Shown here piece by piece: positions 1 to 9,900 of a stretch of 64,000 bases of DNA; position 1 is the stretch's first letter, and every line of letters begins with the position of its first letter. Position numbers and translations under genes: made by a program. This stretch comes from Zobellia roscoffensis (GTDB lineage: Bacteria > Bacteroidota > Bacteroidia > Flavobacteriales > Flavobacteriaceae), in assembly GCF_015330165.1 (NCBI RefSeq), contig NZ_JADDXT010000002.1, positions 2,631,646 to 2,695,645 of the forward strand. Reading direction: 5' to 3'. The notes below the pieces were generated by a model. It was not told the DNA's origin. It was given only the letters and a program-made list of their open reading frames with translations, and made no database searches.

Positions 1-3000
1 GGCTGCAGTATTAACGGCTATCGCTGCATCGGCATCGGCTTCGTTTTGGTCTACGTCATCTTGCACAGCAGTAATAGCGGCTGATTCCTCAAGAGCTGAA
101 AGGTCCACCGTTACGGAAGAAGTCCCTTCATCGATTTTCAATACACTCGAAGCGTTGATTGAAGCTGCGGTAATATCGTCATCCGCGGTGGCGGTGATTT
201 GTCCGTCTACATAGGTTTTGACAGCGAGTTCGGTTGGGAATTTGGTGTCTGTTGCATCTGCAAGAGTAACGTCAGTGGATTTGTTTGCGGAATCTTCCTT
301 TAAGGCGATTGCCGCATCGGCATCAGCTTCGTTTTGGTCCACATCGTTTTGAATAGCAGTTTCGGCAGCGATTGCTCTGTTACGTTCTGCGAGTATGGCT
401 GCGTCAGCGTCGGCTTCGTTTTGGTCAACGTCATCTTGCACAGCAGTAATAGCGGCTGATTCCTCAAGAGCTGAAAGGTCCACCGTTACGGAAGAAGTCC
501 CTTCAACGATTTTCAATACACTCGAAGCATTGATTGAAGCGGCGGTAATATCATCATCGGCGGTGGCGGTGATTTGTCCGTCTACATAGGTCTTGACGGC
601 AAGTTCGGTTGGGAATTTGGTATCCGTTGCATCAGCAAGGGTAACGTCAGTGGATTTGTTTGCGGAATCTTCCTTTAAGGCGATTGCCGCATCGGCATCA
701 GCTTCGTTTTGGTCCACGTCAGTTTGAACTGCAGCAATTGCGTTGTCCGCGTCGGACTCGTTTTGGTCCACATCGTTTTGAATAGCAGTTTCTGCTGCGA
801 TGGCTCTGTTACGTTCTGCAAGTATGGCTGCATCGGCATCGGCTTCGTTTTGGTCAACGTCATCTTGCACAGCAGTAATAGCGGCTGATTCCTCAAGAGC
901 TGAAAGGTCCACCGTCACAGAAGAAGTTCCTTCATCGATTTTCAGGACACTCGAAGCGTTGATTGAAGCTGCGGTAATATCATCATCCGCGGTGGCGGTG
1001 ATTTGTCCGTCTACATAAGTTTTGACTGCGAGTTCGGTTGGGAATTTAGTGTCCGTTGCATCTGCAAGGGTGACATCGGTTGATTTGTTTGCGGAATCTT
1101 CCTTTAAGGCGATTGCCGCATCGGCATCAGCTTCATTTTGGTTTACATCGTTCTGTACAGCTAATATCGCTGCATCAGCGTCGGCTTCGTTTTGGTCAAC
1201 GTCATCTTGCACAGCAGTGATATCGGCAGATTCTTCTAGAGCGGAAAGGTCCACCGTTACTGAAGTCGCACCTTCATCGATTTTCAGGACACTCGAAGCA
1301 TTGATTGAAGCTGCGGTAATATCATCATCCGCGGTGGCGGTGATTTGTCCGTCTACATAGGTTTTGACAGCGAGTTCGGTTGGGAATTTAGTGTCCGTTG
1401 CATCTGCAAGGGTGACATCGGTTGATTTGTTTGCGGAATCTTCCTTTAAGGCGATTGCCGCATCGGCATCGGACTCGTTTTGGTCTACATCATTTTGAAT
1501 AGCAGTTTCGGCAGCGATTGCTCTGTTACGTTCTGCGAGTATGGCTGCATCAGCATCGGCTTCGTTTTGGTCAACGTCATCTTGCACAGCAGTAATAGCG
1601 GCTGATTCCTCAAGAGCTGAAAGGTCCACCGTTACGGAAGAAGTCCCTTCATCAATTTTCAATACACTCGAAGCGTTGATTGAAGCTGCGGTAATATCAT
1701 CATCGGCGGTTGCCGTAATTTGTCCGTCTACATAAGTTTTGACTGCGAGTTCTGTTGGGAATTTGGTATCCGTTGCATCTGCAAGGGTAACATCAGTGGA
1801 TTTATTTGCAGCATCTTCTTTGAGAGCAATTGCCGCATCAGCATCAGCTTCGTTTTGGTCCACGTCAGTTTGAACTGCAGCAATTGCGTTGTCCGCGTCG
1901 GTCTCATTTTGGTCCACGTCATTTTGAACTGCAATAATAGCGCTGTCCGCGTCGGACTCGTTTTGGTCTACATCATTTTGAATAGCAGTTTCGGCGGCGA
2001 TTGCTCTGTTACGTTCCGTTAGTATGGCTGCGTCGGCGTCGGTCTCATTTTGGTCGACATCGTTTTGTACGGCAAGTATTGCTGCGTCTGCATCAGCTTC
2101 ATTCTGGTCTACATCGTTTTGAACGGCAGTGATATCGGCTGATTCCTCAAGAGCTGAAAGGTCCACCGTTACGGAAGAAGTCCCTTCATCAATTTTCAAT
2201 ACACTCGAAGCGTTGATTGAAGCGGCGGTGATATCATCATCGGCGGTGGCGGTGATTTGTCCGTCTACATAGGTCTTTACGGCAAGTTCGGTTGGGAATT
2301 TAGTGTCCGTTGCATCTGCAAGGGTGACATCGGTTGATTTGTTTGCGGAATCTTCCTTTAAGGCGATTGCCGCATCGGCATCAGCTTCATTTTGGTCCAC
2401 ATCGTTTTGAATAGCAGTTTCGGCGGCGATTGCTCTGTTACGTTCCGTTAGTATGGCTGCGTCGGCGTCGGTCTCATTTTGGTCGACATCGTTTTGTACG
2501 GCAAGTATTGCTGCGTCTGCATCAGCTTCGTTTTGGTCAACGTCATCTTGCACAGCAGTAATAGCGGCAGATTCTTCCAGAGCGGAAAGGTCCACCGTTA
2601 CTGAAGTCGCACCTTCGTCGATTTTCAAGACACTCGAAGCATTGATTGAAGCGGCGGTAATATCATCATCTGCGGTGGCGGTGATTTGTCCGTCTACATA
2701 GGTCTTTACAGCAAGTTCGGTTGGGAATTTAGTGTCCGTTGCATCTGCAAGGGTGACATCGGTTGATTTATTTGCAGCATCTTCTTTGAGAGCAATTGCC
2801 GCATCGGCATCAGCTTCGTTTTGGTCCACGTCAGTTTGAACTGCAGCAATAGCGCTGTCCGCGTCGGACTCGTTTTGGTCTACATCGTTTTGTACGGCAG
2901 TGATATCGGCAGATTCTTCTAAAGCGGAAAGGTCTACGGTTACGGAAGAAGTACCTTCATCAATTTTCAATACACTCGAAGCATTGATTGAAGCTGCGGT

Positions 3001-4862
3001 AATATCATCATCCGCGGTGGCGGTGATTTGTCCGTCCACATAGGTTTTGACAGCGAGTTCGGTTGGGAATTTGGTGTCTGTTGCATCTGCAAGAGTAACG
3101 TCAGTGGATTTGTTTGCGGAATCTTCCTTTAAAGCGATTGCCGCATCAGCATCAGCTTCGTTTTGGTCCACATCGTTTTGAATAGCAGTTTCGGCGGCGA
3201 TTGCTCTGTTACGTTCCGTTAGTATGGTTGCGTCGGCGTCGGTCTCATTTTGGTCGACATCGTTTTGTACGGCAAGTATTGCTGCGTCTGCATCAGCTTC
3301 ATTTTGGTCCACGTCATTTTGAACTGCAATAATAGCGCTGTCCGCGTCGGACTCGTTTTGGTCTACATCATTTTGAATAGCAGTTTCGGCAGCGATTGCT
3401 CTGTTACGTTCTGCGAGTATGGCTGCATCAGCGTCGGCTTCGTTTTGGTCTACGTCATCTTGCACAGCAGTAATAGCGGCTGATTCCTCTAGAGCTGAAA
3501 GGTCCACCGTTACGGAAGAAGTACCTTCATCGATTTTCAGAACACTCGAAGCATTGATTGAAGCTCCTGTAATATCGTCATCCGCGGTGGCGGTGATTTG
3601 TCCGTCTACATAGGTTTTGACAGCAAGTTCGGTTGGGAATTTGGTATCCGTTGCATCTGCAAGGGTAACGTCAGTGGATTTATTTGCAGCATCTTCTTTG
3701 AGAGCAATTGCCGCATCAGCATCAGCTTCGTTTTGGTTCACGTCAGTTTGAATTGCAGCAATTGCGTTGTCCGCGTCGGTCTCATTTTGGTCGACATCGT
3801 TTTGTACGGCAAGTATTGCCGCATCGGCATCAGCTTCGTTTTGGTCAACATCGTTTTGAACTGCAGCAATTGCGTTGTCCGCGTCGGTCTCGTTTTGGTC
3901 TACATCGTTTTGAATAGCAGTTTCGGCAGCGATTGCTCTGTTACGTTCTGCAAGTATGGCTGCATCGGCATCGGCTTCATTTTGGTCCACGTCAGTTTGA
4001 ACTGCAGCAATAGCGGTGTCCGCGTCGGTCTCGTTTTGGTCTACATCGTTTTGAATAGCAGTTTCGGCAGCGATTGCTCTGTTACGTTCTGCGAGTATGG
4101 CTGCGTCAGCGTCGGCTTCGTTTTGGTCCACGTCAGTTTGAACTGCAGTAATTGCGCTGTCCGCGTCGGACTCGTTTTGGTCCACATCGTTTTGGAGGGC
4201 AGTGATATCGGCAGATTCTTCAAGAGCTGAAAGGTCCACCGTTACGGAAGAAGTCCCTTCATCAATTTTCAATACACTCGAAGCATTGATTGAGGCACCT
4301 GTAATATCGTCATCCGCAGTAGCGGCAATTCTTCCGTCCACATAAGTTTTAACGGCAAGTTCGGTTGGGAATTTAGTGTCCGTTGCATCTGCAAGAGTTA
4401 CATCATCGGATTTGTTTGCGGAATCTTCCTTTAAGGCGATTGCCGCATCGGCATCAGCTTCGTTTTGGTCCACGTCATTTTGAACTGCAATAATAGCGTT
4501 GTCCGCGTCGGACTCGTTTTGGTCAACATCGTTTTGAATAGCAGTTTCGGCAGCGATTGCTCTGTTGCGTTCTGCAAGAATCGATGCGTCAGCATCAGCT
4601 TCGTTTTGGTCCACGTCATTTTGAACTGTAGCAATTGCGTTGTCCGCGTCGGACTCGTTTTGGTCTACATCGTTTTGAATAGCAGTTTCTGCAGCGATTG
4701 CTCTGTTACGTTCTGCAAGTATGGCTGCATCGGCATCAGCTTCGTTTTGGTCCACGTCATCTTGCACAGCAGTAATAGCGGTGTCCGCGTCGGACTCGTT
4801 TTGGTCCACATCGTTTTGGACGGCTGTGATATCTGCGGATTCTTCCAATGCGGAAAGGTCTG
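1..4862 (-). repeat. Modular coding tandem repeat (18-residue acidic unit, 11-residue insert, 78-residue spacer domain)
   Basis: I count 39 copies of the DxxQNE unit. The phrase gtccgtctac (YVDG in the protein) or its variant recurs at 201, 576, 1005, 1347, 1722, 2259, 2688, 3030, 3600 and 4332. Every interval equals 342 + 54a + 33b bp: 375, 429, 342, 375, 537, 429, 342, 570 and 732. The 54 bp piece is one 18-residue unit and the 33 bp piece is an 11-residue LAERNRAIAAE insert. All changes keep frame. Copies are close to identical in DNA, and the region is visibly richer in G+C than its neighbours. Confidence 0.9.
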
Positions 4863-5379
4863 CTGTAGTATTGTTTCCATTTTCAATTTCAACTGTTAAA
4901 ATAGAAGTAGTCTCGTCTAAATTAGCATTCTCAAGGTTTTGGTCATCCGTACCCGTAAAATTAAGCGGGCCGCTACCATTATTAAAGGTAAAGCTGCCAT
5001 CTAGGTTATCTATTAAATTTGCTTTTGAGATGATAACGGGATTGCCAGCTTCATTTGTATAGGTTACGGTACCGTCATTATTTTCTAATAAGGCAGTAAC
5101 GGTTTCACCAGCCGCAACATTTACGCAAAGGCTAGACCATAAATTGTTAGTATACTGAAAAAGGCAGTTTTCATCTGTATTGAAGACTAGTGCGCCGTTC
5201 AATGGGGTAATGGTGTTCATTTGGGCATTGTTTACCCGTGTAACTACCAGTACCCTTGAAGCGCTTTCCAATTCCATAAGGGAAGCAGCGTCTATTTGAT
5301 TAATGTTGTCGCCAATTTTAACTTGTGAGATGGCTAACTGAGTTAAAAAGAGTAGAACAACGAGGGGAACGTTTTTCAT
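1..5379 (-). CDS. Giant repeat-rich secreted fibre/adhesin-like protein (3' end outside window)
   Basis: An open frame of 1793 codons runs from an ATG at 5379 to base 1 with no stop, so the C-terminus is missing. Residues 1-19 form a signal peptide ending in AISQ. Residues 20 to about 90 match the head of the protein at 6980-11038 (VKIGDN, an ELES motif, VTRV, GALV-NT). After a short Thr/Asn-rich stretch the rest is tandem acidic, alanine-rich repeats (DVDQNEADADAAI and variants) alternating with a domain of about 78 residues containing FPTELAVKTYVD. This composition suggests an elongated helical stalk, as in tail-fibre-like or adhesin proteins; function is inferred. It seems to have its own promoter region, since a terminator closes the gene upstream. 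Whether it ends in a type IX sorting domain cannot be seen here. Confidence 0.85.
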   Translation of the reverse strand, partial: MKNVPLVVLLFLTQLAISQVKIGDNINQIDAASLMELESASRVLVVTRVNNAQMNTITPLNGALVFNTDENCLFQYTNNLWSSLCVNVAAGETVTALLENNDGTVTYTNEAGNPVIISKANLIDNLDGSFTFNNGSGPLNFTGTDDQNLENANLDETTSILTVEIENGNNTTADLSALEESADITAVQNDVDQNESDADTAITAVQDDVDQNEADADAAILAERNRAIAAETAIQNDVDQNESDADNAIATVQNDVDQNEADADASILAERNRAIAAETAIQNDVDQNESDADNAIIAVQNDVDQNEADADAAIALKEDSANKSDDVTLADATDTKFPTELAVKTYVDGRIAATADDDITGASINASSVLKIDEGTSSVTVDLSALEESADITALQNDVDQNESDADSAITAVQTDVDQNEADADAAILAERNRAIAAETAIQNDVDQNETDADTAIAAVQTDVDQNEADADAAILAERNRAIAAETAIQNDVDQNETDADNAIAAVQNDVDQNEADADAAILAVQNDVDQNETDADNAIAAIQTDVNQNEADADAAIALKEDAANKSTDVTLADATDTKFPTELAVKTYVDGQITATADDDITGASINASSVLKIDEGTSSVTVDLSALEESAAITAVQDDVDQNEADADAAILAERNRAIAAETAIQNDVDQNESDADSAIIAVQNDVDQNEADADAAILAVQNDVDQNETDADATILTERNRAIAAETAIQNDVDQNEADADAAIALKEDSANKSTDVTLADATDTKFPTELAVKTYVDGQITATADDDITAASINASSVLKIDEGTSSVTVDLSALEESADITAVQNDVDQNESDADSAIAAVQTDVDQNEADADAAIALKEDAANKSTDVTLADATDTKFPTELAVKTYVDGQITATADDDITAASINASSVLKIDEGATSVTVDLSALEESAAITAVQDDVDQNEADADAAILAVQNDVDQNETDADAAILTERNRAIAAETAIQNDVDQNEADADAAIALKEDSANKSTDVTLADATDTKFPTELAVKTYVDGQITATADDDITAASINASSVLKIDEGTSSVTVDLSALEESADITAVQNDVDQNEADADAAILAVQNDVDQNETDADAAILTERNRAIAAETAIQNDVDQNESDADSAIIAVQNDVDQNETDADNAIAAVQTDVDQNEADADAAIALKEDAANKSTDVTLADATDTKFPTELAVKTYVDGQITATADDDITAASINASSVLKIDEGTSSVTVDLSALEESAAITAVQDDVDQNEADADAAILAERNRAIAAETAIQNDVDQNESDADAAIALKEDSANKSTDVTLADATDTKFPTELAVKTYVDGQITATADDDITAASINASSVLKIDEGATSVTVDLSALEESADITAVQDDVDQNEADADAAILAVQNDVNQNEADADAAIALKEDSANKSTDVTLADATDTKFPTELAVKTYVDGQITATADDDITAASINASSVLKIDEGTSSVTVDLSALEESAAITAVQDDVDQNEADADAAILAERNRAIAAETAIQNDVDQNESDADNAIAAVQTDVDQNEADADAAIALKEDSANKSTDVTLADATDTKFPTELAVKTYVDGQITATADDDITAASINASSVLKIVEGTSSVTVDLSALEESAAITAVQDDVDQNEADADAAILAERNRAIAAETAIQNDVDQNEADADAAIALKEDSANKSTDVTLADATDTKFPTELAVKTYVDGQITATADDDITAASINASSVLKIDEGTSSVTVDLSALEESAAITAVQDDVDQNEADADAAIAVNTAA

Positions 5380-5792
5380 CTTTGGTATAATTTATTTAGC
5401 AATTTTTTCAACATTATGATTGAATTCAACCCCTGTGGATATTTTGATTTAATATTCAAAAAACGGGTTTGGATACATCTGATGCTGTACAATTGAAAAC
5501 CCTTATTCTTTAATAGGTTTGTTTTAAAGAACTGTGAGTGTGAAGGTTAGTTTAGGAATAATAGAGTTTGTTATATCTCAAAAACGAACCGAATCCGTAT
5601 ACTTGGAATTTTCAATTTTTATTTAAAATTACGGCTTGATCGATGAACTGCACAGTATTTGTTGTGTAGCCAGGGGAAAGTGTAGTGTCTTAAGGGAAAT
5701 AAGTTGTAAGTAAATTCTGTATCGTAAGTAATACGACGTAAAACATCGATGAACGGCATAAAAAAAGAGGCTCTAAGGCCTCTTTTTAAGAA
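5380..5792. other. Intergenic region upstream of the giant repeat gene
   Basis: These 413 bases hold no convincing gene. The right end contains the terminator of the gene at 5793. The octamer TCGATGAA occurs at 5640-5647 and 5746-5753, the second extended to CGATGAACGG, a 10-mer also found upstream of the adhesin gene at 25941. No exact minus-strand TAnnTTTG box was found, so the promoter of the repeat gene is not located. Confidence 0.6.
5762..5787 (-). terminator. Rho-independent terminator after the type IX substrate gene
   Basis: A perfect 10 bp stem (AAAAAGAGGC with GCCTCTTTTT) encloses a 6 nt loop. It lies five bases past the stop codon at 5793, with a T-run in the minus-strand sense. 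It ends the 11038-5793 transcription unit. Confidence 0.85.
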
Positions 5793-6944
5793 TTAATCGT
5801 TCGCCAAATATAAAAACCCTTGAAATTCAAGGTCTAAGTCGTCTAGTGTAACAATGTAAAAATATACGCCCGATGGAAGTCCATCGCCTCTTGTTACAAC
5901 AAAGTTATTTTGTGTTGAAAGTCCGTTGAACTCATTGGTGTAATTTGCTTTTTCGAATACTTTGAGTCCCTCTCGGTTATAAATTTGCATGAAGTTATTT
6001 GGTGAAAGTGCCAATTCCGGGATTTCAAGAAAGTCATTTATACCATCTCCGTTAGGGGAAACAAAATAATTTTCTAGGTCCAGATAATCTCTAGGTTCGC
6101 CCATTGCAGCAAAAGTGAGTACCTCATAGTCATCTGGAACAAAAGAACCAGAAGCTACCACACCTTGATTCAGATTTCCAGCAGGAGCAGGTCCACCAAG
6201 GCTTTCCCATCGGTTTGAGGTTTTGCTATAACCTACTATAACAATTTCGTTAACATCATTGGTCAAAAGACCCATATTACTACGTTCGTTCCAAGAGAGT
6301 TGAATTGCAGAAGATACGGAACCTTCTAAATGCCAAAACTCTACGGTACTAATGTCGCCAATTTCTACGTCTTTATTATTGGTGTTGAACGCACCCGGAA
6401 GTATACTTGGACTATTTGGGTCTTCTATATAGTAGGCACATCTTGCTACGGCATTAACGCCTTCCGAGTTTAGTATTAAGGGACGTAAATACTGAAAATC
6501 TCCTACTGGGAAAATAAAGTTTTGCTGATTATTTACGCTTACATACCCATCTACCTTACTAATATCATTCTGGCCATTAGGGAAGGCATCTGTTAAAAAA
6601 TTAAGGGTAATGTTAGGTTGTACGCGGTCTGTAATGATATCTCCGCTAACGAAATTGGCATTGTTCAATACGTTTAATGCGTTCTGTAAAACCGTACCTC
6701 CACCCGTTACGAATTCCACATCATACAAAGTAGCGGGTAAGCTACCGCTAATGGTACGGAGGTTGTCTCCATAAAAACCGACCAAGCCTAGATTCTCATC
6801 AAAACTACCATCATTTACCAAATTGGTATGGAGGCCCATAACACCACCTTCGTGAATACGCAGGTTGCCGGTATTGTACAACGCCTCTTGTGCTTGTACG
6901 CCCGTTGCCAAAATAAGAGCTGCTATGTAAAGATGTTTCTTCAT
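5793..6944 (-). CDS. Secreted protein with type B (gliding-type) type IX secretion C-terminal domain
   Basis: 383 residues. Residues 1-18 are a signal peptide ending in VQAQ. The middle part (about 20-285) is not recognised beyond being beta-rich and extracellular in character. The last 90 residues start with SPNGDGIND and contain a Y-x-x-x-F-x-G block and GVYFYIV, the pattern of the gliding-motility-associated C-terminal domain (TIGR04131 family), which targets proteins to the type IX secretion system. The gene starts 35 bp after the stop of the fibre gene at 6980 and is followed by a terminator, so the two are probably one operon. It may be an anchor, cap or partner for the fibre; that is inference. 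Confidence 0.85.
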   Translation of the reverse strand: MKKHLYIAALILATGVQAQEALYNTGNLRIHEGGVMGLHTNLVNDGSFDENLGLVGFYGDNLRTISGSLPATLYDVEFVTGGGTVLQNALNVLNNANFVSGDIITDRVQPNITLNFLTDAFPNGQNDISKVDGYVSVNNQQNFIFPVGDFQYLRPLILNSEGVNAVARCAYYIEDPNSPSILPGAFNTNNKDVEIGDISTVEFWHLEGSVSSAIQLSWNERSNMGLLTNDVNEIVIVGYSKTSNRWESLGGPAPAGNLNQGVVASGSFVPDDYEVLTFAAMGEPRDYLDLENYFVSPNGDGINDFLEIPELALSPNNFMQIYNREGLKVFEKANYTNEFNGLSTQNNFVVTRGDGLPSGVYFYIVTLDDLDLEFQGFLYLAND

Positions 6945-6979
6945 GTTCTGTACAAGATTAAACTCAGTTGTGCCCGTTT

Positions 6980-9900
6980 TTATTGGTTTAGAAGTGCTTT
7001 AATTTCTTCTATATCATTTTTCATGGACTTTAACTCGTTGGTCATGGCTTCTTTTTCCGCTTTTAGTTTTTTGATTTCCTTTTCCTGTTCTATGGTGTGA
7101 AGGAAAAGTTCTTCTATTTTTTCTAGGTTTTGCAAGTTAGAAGCACTCAGGTTCCATTGTCCCTTTTCTTTCGCTTCCACGGCAGAGGTAACACCTGGTA
7201 GGTGATGATTTTCTTTTATAAAAGCTTCTACTTCTACAAGGTTTGTAAAGTTGTAGGTGTCTTTTAATTCTGAGTTACCTAAGAAGTACTTTTGGAAAAC
7301 GTAATCGGGGATATTATCAACCAATGCTCCGTCATAGATTACATCTCCAGAAGTAATTAAATTACCATCTGCAAGAATATTACCAGCTACATGAAGTTTT
7401 TCAGAAGGGTTAGTAGTTCCAATACCTACATTTTGTAATGCGTCAATTCTTAAAGCTTCATTACCATCAGTCGAAAAACCGAGTTGAAGATTGGCCGCTC
7501 TGAACATCCCCGTTCCATTATCCCCATTAGTATAGAACCCGTAACTAGGTAGGTTAGCAGAACCAGGACTAGCTGCGAAGCCACCTCTTGATCTCGTTTG
7601 ACCGTTTACATCTAATTTATCAGTTGATTGGACAGGTTCAGTTCCTCCGAATATCCCAATCCCAACGCTGCCAGATCCTGTAAAATTTAGTTTATTACCA
7701 TCTAAATCGTACGTTCGATCTGCAGTTTGAGTTAAGTCCGATTCTGCAATATTTTTGGCATCAGCCCAAGCAACAGCAGTGCCATTTGTTGTTAATATTT
7801 GACCGTCTGTTCCTTGTGAAATTTTATCAGGAGTAACATTGTCGTTGGCAATACTATTGGTAACCACAGCTCCTGCTGCAATCTCATCTGTATTTACCGC
7901 TCCCGTAGCTATTTTATCTGCTGTAATAGCATTGGTAGCTATTATGGTAGCAGAAGTTGGTCCAGTTACTTCTCCTGCTAAATTGTCAACTGCAAAGCTA
8001 GTTCCTGTAAGTGTAAGACCAGCTCCTCCTGTATAAGTTGTAGATCCACCATTATCAGTTCCTATGGTCCATTGTGTTGTAGCCTGATTCCACTTTAGGA
8101 TTTGACCGGTTGTAGTTGCACCCATTGGACTAAGGTCATCTAAGGCAATTGTATTAGGTGCTATTTTAGCTGATGTAACAGCATTTGCAATTATGTTTTC
8201 TTCGATAACAGCATCTATGGCTAATTCATCGGTTCCAATTACATCATCAGCAATAACAGTAGCAGAAGTTGGTCCAGTTACTTCTCCTTGTAAATTGTCA
8301 ACTGTAAAGCTAGTTCCTGTAAGTGTAAGACCAGCTCCTCCTGTATAAGTTGTAGATCCACCATTATCAGTTCCTATGGTCCACGTTAAATTATCTTGGT
8401 CCCATTTTAATATTTCTCCATTGGCCGTTGCTCCCATTGGGCTAAGGTCAACTAGAGCAATGCTACTATTTTTAATTTTATCAGAGTCTATACTTTCGTC
8501 TTTAACTTGTAAAGCATCTGTAATAATTTCAATCGTAGTATCATCAACACCAATATTATAACCCTTACCATCAGTCTGGACTACCAAAGCGTCATCTGTA
8601 TCAGCATCCGTAATGGAAAGTTCACCTGCATCTTCCCAAGAAACGGCTCCAGTTCCATTAGAGGTCAATACCTGATTGGCATCTCCGCGATCTCCGGCAA
8701 TTTCAATACCGTTGTAAAGGACGATGTCTCCATTGTTTTTTACGGTGAAAGCTTTGTCCGCTAGGGTAGGGATATCAGTAGTGGCTGCAGTATTTTGTAG
8801 AAAATGAAAATCGCCTACACCCCATGCTCCTAGTCTTTCGTAGGCTAAAGCCCCTTTACCATGTGAGCCGCCACGATCAACGGCAAATAATATTCCAGCA
8901 CCGGCTCCACCAGAATTCAACCCATTTTCATTTTGAATCTGAAGAGGGTAGGCAAAATTAGTAGCACCAGAAACACGTTCAGCAATTACTACCTTGGCAT
9001 TGTCTCCTACTGGGCTATCAGGGTCAGCACCGGCTCCTTTTTTTAGGCCGATAAATAAAGCACCTGAACTTATTCTTTTTGTAGGATCCCAAAACAGAGC
9101 GCCATTGTCTCTATCAGTCGTAGTGGCATAGGTATCAATTGGTTTTCCACTTGCATCCGCGAAAAACAGTGAATTTGGTTCCCCGGTGTGTGGGGCAAAA
9201 GGAGCCCACTCAACTTCATTAGTAGTACTGTTGGTAATTAGCATTTGGTCTGCAGGTGTAGCTAAAGGTTCTGCAGGTTTGATTCTTAAATTGTCGTCCG
9301 TGTGAATTTCAATGGTAGCATCATCTACATTTATGTCGTAACCGTTACTAGCGTCGTAATCGGAAAGTCCGTCTTCCGCATCAGTATCTACAACAACTGT
9401 AGCTCCATCAGGAACAGGAACCCAAGTTACTAAATCAGTATCTTTATCAGTAATCAACATTTGATCAGCAGGAGTAGCTAATGCAACAGCCGGTTTAATA
9501 GCTATGTCAACTTCATTATTTGCCGTGTCATCCGTTACGGATAGAAAACCTGTATCAGCAGCATTTATACTTTTGAAAGGTAAATTTACTCCAGCTTTAG
9601 GTAGAGCAATAGCTACACCTCCTACACCTTGGCTAGAAGAAGTGTTTACTTCACCACCGGCACTAATGCCATCTACTTCAGTTTGAATCTCAACCAAGGC
9701 ATCTTGAACATTGGTACTAACCGTATTTCCTGTTGCTGTGAAGGGGACTTCTGCAGCTGTTTGGTTGTCTGTACTACCACCTGCCAAGGCAGCATCTATC
9801 CCTGCTAAATGCGCTTCTACATCTGCAGTTGCAGCGGTATAGTTTACAGCTGTTGCTGCAACGGGTACTTGTGCTGCATTTTGGTTAGTTCCTGTACCAC

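Noticed and set aside
1..4862. CRISPR array
   Set aside because: The repeats are coding, in-frame multiples of three, with no unique spacers of constant length and no cas genes.
395..5062. Many plus- and minus-strand open frames of 60-210 codons inside the repeat region
   Set aside because: They are shadows of the giant minus-strand gene; the repeat lacks stops in several frames, so the same low-complexity peptides recur. No ribosome sites or family matches.
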